This document shows, in pieces, positions 41,655 through 52,915 of a DNA stretch of 64,000 nt. The notes under the pieces are model-generated. The model worked only from the letters and a program-made list of their open reading frames with translations, was not told the origin of the DNA and ran no database searches. Every line of letters begins with the position of its first letter. Positions within the stretch are counted from its first letter, which is position 1. Both the position numbers and the translations under genes were made by a program. Origin of the DNA: Nemertoderma westbladi (lineage: Eukaryota > Xenacoelomorpha > Nemertodermatida > Nemertodermatidae); NCBI GenBank assembly GCA_032718475.1, contig JAUCBJ010008232.1, forward strand, positions 30,535 to 94,534, in the 5' to 3' direction.

Positions 41655-42420
41655 AGTTAACTGTCAGAATTTTGGTCTTTCTGGAGTTAATAAAAAGACC
41701 AACACTAGAAGCAGCATGTTCTAATGAGCTGAGGAGCCGTTGGGCTCCCTCTAATGATTCTGAGAGTACTCCTAAGTCATCAGCAAAGTCAAGATCAGTT
41801 AGGTACTTGGCAGGATTTCCTCGACTTCTGGAGCCAGTAGGTGGAGTTATCATCACCCCATCATCATTATAATGATCTAAGGACATGCGTAGAACATAGT
41901 CAACCACAATAATGAACAAGAATGGTGCAAGTGTGTCTCCTTGGAGGACGCCCCATAACACTTCAAATGGTTCTGTGTCACCGTCAACAGTAGACACAAA
42001 TGTTGTCGAACCATCGTATACTGATCTGATTGCTGCAATAATTTCATCAGGAATCCCATATAATGAAAGTATGCTGAACATACGTGAGCGAGAGACTGAA
42101 TCAAAGGCCTTGAAGAAGTCAACAAAGATAACAGCCAGATGCCTGTCTTTCTTTTTTGATAACTCTTCAATTATCCTTCTAAGTGCCAAAATGGGCTCCA
42201 TGGTCCCACGACCTTTACGGAACCCATTCTGATTTCCACGGAGCAGCCTCTCAATGGGATCCCTGATGCGATTTAATAGAATCCTATTGTATAGCTTTGC
42301 AGCAATCGAGATCAATGAGATTCCCCGAAAAGAACCATAGAGTGTTAGGTTGCCCTTCTTGGGAACTGGCAACAACTTATTTGTTTTCATTTCTTGTGGG
42401 ACTCTTGTTGTTCGGTACAT
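41617..42420 (-). pseudogene. RTE-like reverse transcriptase core (copy 2)
   Basis: A 267-codon frame with RT motifs in order: FRGISLISIAAKLYNRIL, NQNGFRKGRGT, FVDFFKAFDSVSR (first Asp), GVLQGDTLAPFLF, then LDFADDLGVL with the catalytic ADD, and INSRKTKIL. The start lies within RT, so the 5' endonuclease is truncated. Near 41,640 the frame ends, and the C-terminal domain continues in the next frame after a small deletion relative to copy 1 (38,480-38,520). Confidence 0.9.
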
Positions 42421-42495
42421 GTCTACTATGATGGGATAGATGAGCGAGCAGTGTACATTGAACAGTGTAAATTGTTAATCGCGGTTTACATTGAA

Positions 42496-42900
42496 ACATC
42501 TTAACTTGTTTTATTTATTACAAAAATAAGAACAAATTTGTCTTATCACTTCTTGTGCGCGATTGTATTGAATTCATGACAATTGATGTTATTATTATTA
42601 ATCAATTGACACCTCGACTCCTCTCTGAGACTCCGACTACTCTATCCGATATAATAAAATAATCATTTCGCTAACTGCTCTCTATCTTCTATAATCACAA
42701 ACAGCTTTTATAATTCATTAGATGATTACAATATAATAATTATAGTTTGAATTTGTCTAGAAAAAATTATAGTTTGAAGTTGTCTAGAAAATTTCTCGTT
42801 CACCATCGGGACTACCCTCACACTAATTTATTATCAGACAGAATAAAAAGCTTTTACTTGACTCGTACTGTCTCCTACGACTTTGTTTCACGTCTCTAGT
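42496..42900 (-). other. Probable Pao LTR remnant
   Basis: The sequence right of RTE-like copy 2 continues the Pao leader side. It is AT-rich and non-coding, with no other identity, so it is the expected place of the Pao 5' LTR. I could not pair it with a second LTR (which would lie outside the window) or find clear TG...CA ends. Confidence 0.35.
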
Positions 42901-42904
42901 TAAC

Positions 42905-44110
42905 TTATCGATTATTTAAATTGCAAGTACTATAGATTGGAAAGTAGGTACTGTTTGTATTTCCTAGAAAAACATTGTTTAGAAGATTGCGTAATAGTAA
43001 GAGGGATATTGTTCCAAATAGTAGGACCAAGGTACTTGATAGATCGCTGTGCAATATCGAGTCTAGTAAGGGGGATATGGAAATTACCTTGAGCAGATGA
43101 TCTGGTAGAATGCTTATGAATGGCTGAAGTCTTATTAAATAATAAACCTAAGTCAGACTGAGTATTGATACTGGAACTACTAATGTCATGCATGAGTATT
43201 GCGGCCTGGTGTTTAAATAAACAATCTAATGGTAAGATATGTAATGACTTAAGTAGAGGAGGACTGAAAGTGGCTAAATGTTATACAACGGAGTAGTTTG
43301 TTGATTTTAATTCTGAGAGGCATTAGTGTAGTAACATTAATTAGTACTTCCCCACAGTAGAAGTCCGTAGTCTAGGTAGGGGTGGATTAGACTAAAATAG
43401 AGTTGTCGAAGAATATGTAGAGATTTGGTAAATTTACCAAATTTGTTAGGGTAGGGGTGGGGTTCGTGGCACACAGCTGATGAGGATGACCACGAATCCC
43501 AGGGTTCCTTGTTTAAATCTCCGAAACCCTTTTATTTTTATAAAATTTATTACTTAGACTTACCTTTTCGGCGGACAAAATGTCCTATATTTTTCGTAAT
43601 TTATGGGATAGCCTATTTCGTGCAATACTTACCAGAACCTGTAGTTGCTGTATGGTTTGGTGTAATTTTTCTTGTGGTAGTTGGGTTGGGTTATGTAGCA
43701 CTAAAATCGATTTGGTATTTTGTTTTTTGATTGGCCTTAGTGCCTGAGTACTAACAGTGGCCAAAGTGGCCCTAAATGCTAGGTACTAGTATCTGAGGGA
43801 ATAAGACCCCATGTCCTAATTTATTGTTTTCATATTAAGATAATTTGTTGTCCACCCAAATTCCAAGAAATTTAGTACTGTTTGAATAAATTTATTTTAT
43901 GATTATTGATTTGAGGTGCTGGAATTTAGGTGGCATCTTTAGTTATTGGAAAATAAGGTATATTCTGTTTTGGTCAAGTTAATAAGCGACAGACGGTTAG
44001 CCATTAACCATTCTGCAACTTTATTTAGTTGGTTATTGGTGTGAGATATAAGTTCATCAGAATCGTGATTAGAATAGCATAGAGTAGTATCATCTGCGAA
44101 TAGTGAGGAC
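42905..44110 (-). pseudogene. Decayed LINE 3' part (RT end and C-terminus)
   Basis: On the minus strand a frame at 43,193-42,930 has a LINE C-terminus (STRSSAQGNFHIPLTRLDIAQ, YLGPTIWNNIP). Just upstream (about 43,200-43,280) another frame gives LLKSLHILPLDCLFKHQA. Near 44,100-43,930 degenerate frames read FADDTTLCYSN and LNKVAEWLMANRLSLN, the YADD region of a reverse transcriptase. Positions 43,290-43,860 between them are unassigned and may hold an insertion; the plus-strand frame at 43,509 there has no known domain. Clade uncertain, perhaps CR1- or Daphne-like. Confidence 0.6.
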
Positions 44111-44485
44111 ATTAGGGCGATCTTTTATTGGTTACAAAGTACAAAATACCCCAGGGATACTTTCTTTAGAGCTAACTTTCTTGGCCTCTCAGCCTGTTAT
44201 GAGGGCACATTTAGTTCATTGGCGTATTTTGTTGTAAAGAGTAAAGGTAGGCTTTATCACTAATAATAGCAATAGCCCTATTATCCACCAGAAAGAGGGA
44301 CGTGTTTGCATACACAACGAGATGGGCTATTAAGTAAAACCTTTGGACACCAGACTTCCATTTATTTGATGGTGTGTTCATGGTAAATTCGCACAATTAT
44401 CTGCTAATTCAAAAGTTATTATTAACGGTGGAATTAATTATCGTTATAATATTAATTGTATTTAATATAATATTGTACTTTTACA
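44111..44485 (+). other. Upstream region of the FOXRED2-like gene
   Basis: The 375 bp between the LINE remnant and the ATG at 44486 contain no coding sequence I recognise. No clear TATA box at a fixed distance is visible, though the last 80 bp are very AT-rich. The promoter is presumably here or in an upstream non-coding exon. Confidence 0.35.
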
Positions 44486-45828
44486 ATGGGTGGAGGTTTT
44501 CTACGATTTGATATGATCCTGTTTTTATCTATATGTTCATTAATTATCTCTTGCCATTCGCTCATACGAGATGATACAGGGGACTTTGATGATAAAGCTA
44601 AAACAGCGTCGTTGAATGCCTCTCACCACGACTATTGTATCCTTGGAGCTGGACCTGCAGGTCTGCAAATGGCCTACTTTCTAAAATCGTCCAACAGAGA
44701 TTACGTTGTTATTGAAAGAAATAACATGAGCGGCTCTTATTACACCAAATTCCCCAGACATCGAACCCTAATAAGCATTAACAAGCTGTACACCGGACAA
44801 GCTAACAAACGATTTAACGAGCGCCACGACTGGAATAGTTTACTGAGTGACAACGACGACCTAGTATTCGGGAAATACACAGAACAAATGTTTCCCCAAG
44901 CTGATCACCTTATCACCTACCTCAATGAGTACGCCAATACCTTGAAACTGAACATTGATTACAACACCGAGGTAACCTATGTATCTAGATTCAAGGACGA
45001 TAATGCAGCCAATGTTGAAACATTTATTGCTTTCACAAAAACCCAAAGAGTGTATACTTGCAATAAATTCATTGTAGCCACTGGATGGGCTTTGCCACAC
45101 GATGGGGGTTTTAAGGAAAAATTTATCTTGGGGTATGAAGACATGGACATGGATGTTGCACAGTTCCGGAACAAACGGGTCCTTATTATTGGCAAGGGGA
45201 ATAGCGCGTTCGAGACAGCCAATCATATCAGAGATGTTGCAGCTGCTATAACAATGGTTTCTAAGAGACGCCCCGTATTAGCTTGGCAATCCCACTACGT
45301 AGGTGATATTCGAGCGATAAATGCTGAGTTCTTTGATCTCTACCAGTTAAAATCTTTAAATATTGTAGCGCAAAGAGATTTTAAAGACATAAAATTTGTT
45401 GTAAACAATAAAACCAATAAAATCTCGTTGGAAAAAGACCTTGTTGAAGCTGATGTCGTTCCTGTCAATGAATTCGATAAAGTTATCCGTTGCATCGGAT
45501 TCAAATGGGATAACAGGATCTTCGGGTCTCGAGTTGCCCCTGGCAACGCGTTTCCAACCTCGGAGAAGTTTCCGAAAATCGGACAGGACTTCCAAAGTCG
45601 GACGCCCGGGTTGTACTTCATTGGGACTATCGCTCACTCTCTGGACTATAAACTCTCCGCGGGGGGCTTTCTTCACGGTTACCGCTACACAGCCCGGTCT
45701 GTCCACAATATTCTAGAACAACGTTACCATGGAGTACAATGGCCGTCAAAGACTGTTCCTATGTATTCTATGGAAACCTACATGATGAAGCGAGTTTCAG
45801 AAATGCCGGGACCATACCAGATGTTTAG
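44486..45828 (+). CDS. FOXRED2: FOXRED2-like FAD-dependent oxidoreductase, exon 1
   Basis: This 447-codon exon encodes most of a flavoprotein related to FOXRED2, an ER protein linked to degradation of misfolded proteins. A signal-peptide-like N-terminus is present (MILFLSICSLIISC, about residues 10-23). The FAD Rossmann motif GAGPAG is at 54-59, with an acidic end of the second strand (VVIER). FIVATGW is at about 196-201, and a second dinucleotide motif GKGNSA at 236-241 suits NADPH, as in flavin monooxygenases. The last third has GLYFIGTIAHSLDYKLSAGGFLHGYRY. ATG 44486 is the first in frame and gives the signal peptide. The donor is AG|GTAAAA at 45829. Intact, with no stops. Paralogue assignment is by recalled family features. 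Confidence 0.9.
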
Positions 45829-46398
45829 GTAAAACATTAACTACTTACATAATTGGTGAAAAGTAGAACTTCCCAGCGATATGATCCGAGAGTATTTATG
45901 TACCGAACGTGCGCAGCGAGGGAGGTTACAATAAATACACTTCTAGGGCCAAAAGCACTGAATAGTACACTTTCCACACAATAATTTTCATAATTTTGTT
46001 ACATTATAGACTGTATCTCAACGTAGCGGCGTTCTGAATACTTAATTTTTATCTTTAATATTTTAATGTTTAGGACTATTATTGAAATTCATATCCTATT
46101 TATGCAATTATTAATTAATTTCATTTACTGTAACAACTGTACGGGAAATAATGTTACACATAGCATAAGCATACAATGGCTATCATCAATGGATAATTTT
46201 TTGCAAGACATGTTCTAGAAGTTTATTGTTTCTAAGTGATTAATTTATTAGTTAGCTGTGTTACGAAATTACCACCAGAACGTTGATAATTTGACATGTA
46301 ATAAATTATGTTATTTGTTTGGAACCAACTCAACTATTTTATACAGTATCCCAAACATATCCTTACAAATCTGATTTAATATATTTTGTCCTTATTAG

Positions 46399-46499
46399 TT
46401 TTCTTGGAGAGGTATTTGTTGTAAACAAAGATTCAGGAACGATGACACACTTTGCCGAATATCCATTAAGACTCTTACATCGATTCCAAGAAATTACAG
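46399..46499 (+). CDS. FOXRED2: FOXRED2-like gene, exon 2
   Basis: The acceptor is TCCTTATTAG (ending 46398), the donor CAG|GTTGGT at 46500. Phase 2 in and phase 1 out join exactly to its neighbours. It encodes SFLGEVFVVNKDSG and HFAEYPLRLLHRFQEITG, which follows MF at the end of exon 1 as in vertebrate FOXRED2. The intron before it is 570 bp and holds nothing recognised. Confidence 0.85.
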
Positions 46500-47169
46500 G
46501 TTGGTGTTGGTAGAGCTTCATTTATCATTCAACAAGATTTAATACCAGTGACACAGGCGAATACTGGAATTTTAACAATTTCGGTTCAGTTTAACTTAGC
46601 CCCTTATTTCAGTTACAGTTTATCTACCGGTTAATATAAATTAAGTAGTGGAATCCCGTTTACTTTTATACATAGATATATAAGCGTTATGTTTATTAGT
46701 AAAAATTAAAACACTATAGGGAAGAGCTGCATGCTGATTGGTTACTTTCCTCTGTTACCCGGCAACATATAAGTTAAATTTCATACTGATCATTTTTCCA
46801 TGTTTCCAGAATGTTTGTGGTGTTTTCCCTTTGTTCTATATATTTTTTACTAAGATGCGCTGTGCGAGGTGTACATTTAGGATTACCTATTTAGGATAGT
46901 TAATAGGTTAAATTTCCTGCTTATAAATATTTTTACTGTGTTCCATCTAGTGTTTTCTTAATTCTCTTTTTCTCACCAATCCTCTATCACGCTGGCTTGG
47001 TGCATAACAAAAATTGGGATAAATAATTTGATTGGAATGAAAGAACTGCCGATATAAAATTAATTTTCGTTAATTAATTGTATATTTTCATATTTTCATA
47101 ATTTTAGTTTCAGTTTATTTCAATCATTTCAAATCGGTACTTAAATAATTCAGTTTTATTGTTATTCAG

Positions 47170-47356
47170 GATATCACATGGGACCTTCTACAACAATGAT
47201 AGTCCTTAATCTCGAGTATGGGAAGACATTTGGGGGTCCAGGAGCTGATGTTCTGAATACCAAACAGGTGCATGACCCTGCCCTCGCTCACACGGAAGAT
47301 TTGCTGCACCCTGTCTGGTACTATTATTATACTCAACCTACAGCCCGCGATATGAG
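47170..47356 (+). CDS. FOXRED2: FOXRED2-like gene, exon 3
   Basis: The acceptor TTATTCAG ends at 47169; the donor AG|GTGCGT is at 47357. Phase 1 in, phase 2 out. It encodes IVLNLEYGKTFGGPGADV and AHTEDLLHPVWYYYYTQP, resembling the conserved part of FOXRED2 after the oxidoreductase core. No stops. Confidence 0.87.
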
Positions 47357-47799
47357 GTGCGTCGCATTGTAAGCCCTCTGTACTTCACTTTTTGAAATAT
47401 TTAATATAATATTTTTTTTTTACAATTTTACTTTCTAAAAAATTAGATATAAATATTCAATACATTATAGTAACGAAATTTCGCATGTCTGAGTTTAGTC
47501 ATTGATAAACTTTGAACGTTTAAGCTCAAGTCATTGCTATCTGGGTAATAGCAGTTCACGCAGGTTCGAATTTTTTTCTTTCCACTTGAGACTTGTTCCA
47601 AATCCGGAAATATACGCTTAGAAAGTAATGGCGAAGGCATCAAATTCCTTTTCTATTTAGGCAAAAAGGAACCAGACTTCAGACTATTGGTTATTACTCC
47701 AGCCTGTTATTATACCACAAAAGATTTGTGCGGAACAATAATTTCCTGATGTGAAGGATATATAATATATTATTGAAGCCGAATACTTAGGCGTATTAG

Positions 47800-48330
47800 A
47801 TTCGTAGACGACTTAGGACAACTTCACCGTCGACAAAATCTATAAGCCCATTTGTTTCACGTTGACACAACTTTACGAACAGAAATTAGATTCCAGAGGC
47901 CACCGTTATTATTATCAAAGCAATCAATCGATTGATGATAATTTTATCACACAATTTGTTAACTGTGACAGTGACTTATTGGGTCTTGCCTGCTAGTGAT
48001 ATGATGGTTGCACTTGTGAACATTGAATAATATTGGATACTAGCAGGCAATACCCGAGGCATGTTACCCGGTATTTCCCGCTACCGGCATAGGCCTACTG
48101 GCGTACTGGTACCGGTATAGGCCTACTGACGTACCGGTACCCAGTACCGGTACCGAACGTGAATTAAACTTTTCGAAAAGTGGCCTATAACGACCGCTGG
48201 TTAATGTATACACACATGCCAAGTTCCAGCGCAATCCCTCTGCCCGTTTTGGAGGAGTTCGAACACAGAGAGAGAGAGAGATAGGATAGGTCAATGATAG
48301 GATTGTCAAGGATAGGTCTTTCTGCTTAAC
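47800..48330. other. Intron 3 of the FOXRED2-like gene: low-complexity stretches
   Basis: Intron 3 spans 47357-48918. Besides the LINE fragment at 48,426-48,760 it contains a cluster of ACCGGTA palindromes near 48,068-48,160 and a short AG run near 48,270. No RNA gene or further exon is evident. Confidence 0.5.
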
Positions 48331-48425
48331 AATAATTGATGAAAATGCTACACCTACAACTGAGAACTATAGTTATTTATTACATGGAAAAAGTATAACT
48401 TTTTTCACTATTCTCGAGGCATTTT

Positions 48426-48760
48426 ATTTACCGAGCGTCAGCGTGGTTAATAAAGGGTCGAGAGAGACTTCTAAGGGCAGCCCTAAACATCAGATGAAGA
48501 AAACACATGACAAACTCGGAGATTTATGGTACAATACCGCCCTGTATCAACCACCCTTCGTGAACGCAGATTGAGATTCAGTGGGCACTACTGGAGAAGT
48601 AAACATGAGGTCATACCAGACCTACTTTTCTTGCAACCAACACAAGAAAAGCATACCCGAGGACGCCCGGCTTTAACATATATAGACCAACTTGAAAGGG
48701 ATACATGCTGGACCTGGGAGAGACGAAATTGCGACAACTATGGAGAATCGAGTGTTTTTT
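48426..48760 (+). mobile_element. LINE 3' fragment in intron 3
   Basis: The plus-strand frame, with one stop, reads NIRWRKHMTN, then LRERRLRFSGHYWRSKHEVIPDL and RGRPALTYIDQLERDT. This is the C-terminal domain of an RTE-like LINE family different from copies 1-3. It is 5'-truncated and orientated with the host gene. The boundaries are approximate, as I found no clear target duplication. Confidence 0.75.
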
Positions 48761-48918
48761 TATATACTTTTATCGCCTTTACTCACCTACCAATCTCCCT
48801 CGTCCATTCACGTCTTGAAGTAAAGACGTGCAAAGATAGAACTTTGCAAGAGAAAAGTGAAATTTAATGTAAGCAGATAACTAATACCCAACTAATAATT
48901 TCAATAATATATTTTCAG

Positions 48919-49027
48919 ATTGCGAGAAAAAGAAGAAATTGAGACGGGGTTACATGTGCATGTTCCAACGCCGGATGATGTTTACATATTCACAGGAAAC
49001 ATTTTAACAGAATGGCACCATACATTA
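48919..49027 (+). CDS. FOXRED2: FOXRED2-like gene, exon 4, ending in the satellite's first unit
   Basis: The acceptor ATATTTTCAG ends at 48918 and phase 2 joins exon 3. It encodes LREKEEIETGLHVHVP and DDVYIFTGNILTEW, matching the C-terminal region of FOXRED2 before its final segment. The last 16 bases (49012-49027) are already the start of the satellite unit, and the donor GTAAGT follows at 49028 in phase 0. If unspliced there, the frame stays open through several more 33-bp units and stops at TAA in the first 26-bp unit (49,154-49,156). No following exon is found to the end of the window, so the gene is either split by a very large intron or truncated. Confidence 0.72.
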
Positions 49028-51367
49028 GTAAGTGTTGCAGTAACATGGCACCATACATTAGTATGTGTTACAGTAACATGGCACCATACATTAGTAAGTG
49101 TTATAGTAAAATGGCACCATACATTAGTAAGCGTTACAATAACATGGCACCAGTAAGTGTTACAGTAACAAGGCACCATACATTAGTAAGTGTTATAGTA
49201 AAATGGCACCATACATTAGTAAGCGTTACAATAACATGGCACCAGTAAGTGTTACAGTAACAAGGCACCATCCATTAGTAAGTGTTACAGTAACATGGCA
49301 CCATCCATTAGTAAGTCTTACAGTAACATGGCACCAGTAAGTTTTACAGCAACATGGCACCATACTTTAGTAAGTGTTACAGTAACATGGCACCATACAT
49401 TAGTAAGTCTTACAGTAACATATGGCACCAGTAAGTGTGACAGTAACATGGCACCATACATTAGTAAATCTTACAGTAAGATGGCACCATAAATTAGTAA
49501 GTCTTACAGTAACATGGCACCAATAGGTGTTACAGTAACATGGCACCAATAGGTGTTATAGTAACATGGCACCAAACATTAGTAAGTGTTGGAGTAACAT
49601 GTCACCATCCATTAGTAAGTGTTACAGTAACATGGCACCATACATTAGTAAGTGTTGCAGTAACATGGCACCATACATTAGTAAGTGTTACAGTAAAATG
49701 GCACTATCCATTAGTAAGTCTTACAGTAACATGGTACCAGTAAGTGTTACAGCAACATGGCACCATACATTAGTAAGTGTTACAGTAACATGGCACCATA
49801 CATTAGTAAGTCTTACAGTAACATGGAAGCAGTAAGTGTTACAGTAACATGGCACCATACATTAGTATGTCTTACAGTAACATGGCACCATAAATTAGTA
49901 AGTCTTACAGTAACATGGCACCAGTAAGTGTTACAGTAACATGGTAACATACATTAGTAAGTGTTACAGTAACATGGCACCATACATTAGTAAGTGTTAC
50001 AGTAACATGGCACCATACATTAGTAAGTGTTGTAGTAACATGGCACCATACATTAGTAAGTGTTACAGTAACATGGCACCATCCATTATTAAGTCTTTCA
50101 GTAATATGGCACCAGTAAGTGTTACAGTAACATGGCACTATACATTAGTAAGTGTTACAGTAACATGGCACCATCCATTAGTAAGTCTTGCAGTAACATG
50201 GCACCAGTAAGTGTTACAGTAACATGGCACCATACATTAGTAAGTATTACAGTAACATGGCACCAGTAAGTGTTACATTAACATGGCACCATACATTAGT
50301 AAGTCTTACAGTAACATGGCACCAGTAAGTGTTACAGTAACATGGCACCATCCATTAGTAAGTCGTACAGTAACATGGCACCATACATTAGTATGTCTTA
50401 CAGTAACATGGCACCATTAAGTGTTAGAGTAACATGGCACCATCCATTAGTAAGTCTTACAGTAACATGGCACCAGAAAGTATTACAGTAACATGGCATC
50501 ATACATTAGTAAGTGTTACAGTAATATGGCACTATACATTAGTAAGCGTTACATTAACATGGCACCATAAGTGTTACAGTAACAAGGCACCATCCATTAG
50601 TAAGTATTACAGTAACATGGCACCATACATTAGTAAGTGTTACAGTAACATGGCACCATCCATTAGTAAGTCTTACAGTAACATGGCACCATACATTAGT
50701 AAGTGTTACAGTAACAAGGCACCATACATTAGTAAGTCTTACAGTAACATGGCACCAGTAAGTGTTACAGTAACATGGCACCATCCAATAGTAAGTCTTA
50801 CAGTAACATGGCACCAGTAAGTGTTACAGTAACTTGGCACCATACTTTAGTAAGTCTTACAGTAACATGGCACCAGTAAGTGTTACAGGAACATGGCACC
50901 ATATATTAGTAAGTCTTACAGTAACATGGCACCAGTAAGTGTTCCAGTAACATGTCACCATCCATTAGAAAGTGTTAAAGTAGCATAGCATGGCACCATC
51001 CATTAGTAAACCTTACAGTAACATGGCACCTGTAAGTGTTACAGTAACATGGCACCATACATTAGTAAGCGTTACAGTAACATGGCACCATACATTAGTA
51101 AGTGTTGGAGTAACATGGCACCATCCATTAGTAAGTGTTACAGTAACATGGCACCATACATTAGTAAGTGTTGCAGTAACATGGCACCATACATTAGTAA
51201 GTGTTACAGTAACATGGCACCATCCATTAGAAAGTGTTACAGTAGCATAGCATGGCACCATCCATTAGTAAACCTTACAGTAACATCGCACCAGTAAGTG
51301 TTACAGTAACATGGCACTATACATTAGTAAGTGTTACAGTAACATGGCACCATCCATTAGTAAGTCT

Positions 51368-52915
51368 TGTTGCCGTTATTCCCGACACCATGGGGGGAAA
51401 CGCCGATGCTGGAGGCGGAACTTTTAAACCACGGAATTCCGGCCAGTCACCGGATATTGGGAGTGGATAAGGAATACTTTCTTAAATGCAAGATTGCGGT
51501 TGAGAATAGGTTGCATTGGTTGGATATAATCTTTAATGTAACTTCCCTACGGTTGAATCTTGATTCCTGAACATTGAACACCAAATAATGCAGCATTTAC
51601 TAAGTTGAACCCTGATTGAGAATAAGTTGGGCTTCCCCACATCAATATACACCAAATATTCACAATAATATCCGAACATATAAATTCCTACAGTACATTA
51701 ATTAATTACCCACTGTTCGCTTTAGATTTTAACCTAACTAATGTTCCCCATTTTCCCTCGGTCCTAGTCTCGGTACCGTAGTGTTGGTGTCGGTCGACCC
51801 TGTTGTGTGTCCGTTCCACCCTTCCCGAACCCCGAAGGGATCGGTCATTAGGAAAGCGGTACGGCTTGGCTAAGGGTCGGTCAAGTCGGTAGACCCGGTT
51901 GCGTGTCCGTCCCACCCTTCCCGAACCCCGAAAGGATCGGTCATCAGGAAAGCGGTACTGCTTGGCTAGGGGTCTGTCGAGTCGGTGGACCCGTTTGCGT
52001 GTCTGTCCCACCCTTCCCGAACCCCGAAGGGATCGGTCATCAGGAAAGCGGTACGGCTTGGCTAGGGGTCCGTCGGTTCATCACAGGGACCCAACCACCT
52101 AAGCTTTCCGAATCCTTTTCAGGCTCGTAGTCGCTTCGGTAGCCGAGAAGCTGCTCCGAACAGTCGGGAGGCCAGTGGAGTCCGGTCCTTTGTCTTTCAA
52201 CCCCGTTGCGTGTCCGTCCCACCCTTCCCGAACCCCGAAGGGATCGGTCATCAGGAAAGCGGTACGGCTTGGCAAGGGGTCTGTCAGCCCGTCGTGAGTC
52301 CCAACTGTTGGTAGTTTTCCGAGTCCTTATTCAGGCTCGTACTAACGCCGGTCGTGGAACCCACTCCAGGAGGGCAGACCTCGTCGAACCCTTCCTCCAT
52401 TTAGTCGGTCGACCCATCGCAAGTCCCTGGCATAGTCAGCAAGCTTTCCGAGTCCTTATTCAGGCTCGTAATAACTGCCAGTGACCAGGGACCGCTAAGG
52501 ATCTGTCTGTCGGTTCCCGTCGCAAATCCCTGACACAAGCAGCAGACTTTCCGAGTCCTTATTCAGGCTCGTAATAACTGCTGTTGGCCAGGGACCGCTA
52601 AGGGCAGTCCTTGTCCCTAGGCCTAGCGAGTTACCAAATCCACCTCTACAGGCAGCAGGAAGTTGGCTAAGCCTAATAGTATTCATGCAAACCTGAGTAC
52701 TGCTTAACTTTGCCTCCCACCCCTGGCCCTTAAATATCTGACATGAGTCCCGTACCCCGTAAGTCGCCCCAATATTCGCCCGTAAATCGCCCCCAGTCCA
52801 TTGAATGTGCCCAAATTCCATGTTCCCGCATCCAGTATTGATATTGGAATATTCATTTCAAATAAATCCAAAAAATATTCAACTCGCGTTAAGAAAAGTT
52901 GAAATACCGCGAACA
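51368..52915. mobile_element. Solo LTR in the satellite, copy A
   Basis: A 1,548-bp block starts TGTTGCCGTTATTCCC and ends CCGCGAACA, with AGTCT on both sides (51363-51367 and 52916-52920). It contains about four tandem copies of a roughly 95-bp unit (CCCACCCTTCCCGAACCCCG ... GGAAAGCGGTACGGCTTGGC) and several TTTCCGAGTCCTT ... CAGGCTCGTA units. No gag or pol is seen. A second family member lies at 59355-60717. Confidence 0.88.

Larger units (their letters stand above)
40986..42477 (-). mobile_element. RTE-like LINE copy 2, 5'-truncated
   Basis: Inserted in the Pao leader/LTR and flanked by an 18-bp duplication, ATCG(T/C)GGTTTACATTGAA (40968-40985 and 42478-42495), with one mismatch. Minus strand; the 3' end carries a CTACTACTACTA tail next to the left duplication. 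It encodes the RT core and C-terminal domain but no endonuclease. It is the longest RTE-like copy in the window and serves as reference for copies 1 and 3. Confidence 0.93.

Noticed and set aside
43509-43730. Small hydrophobic membrane protein frame
   Set aside because: It has transmembrane-like composition but lies within a decayed LINE region, has no homology I recognise and has an AT-rich chance composition.
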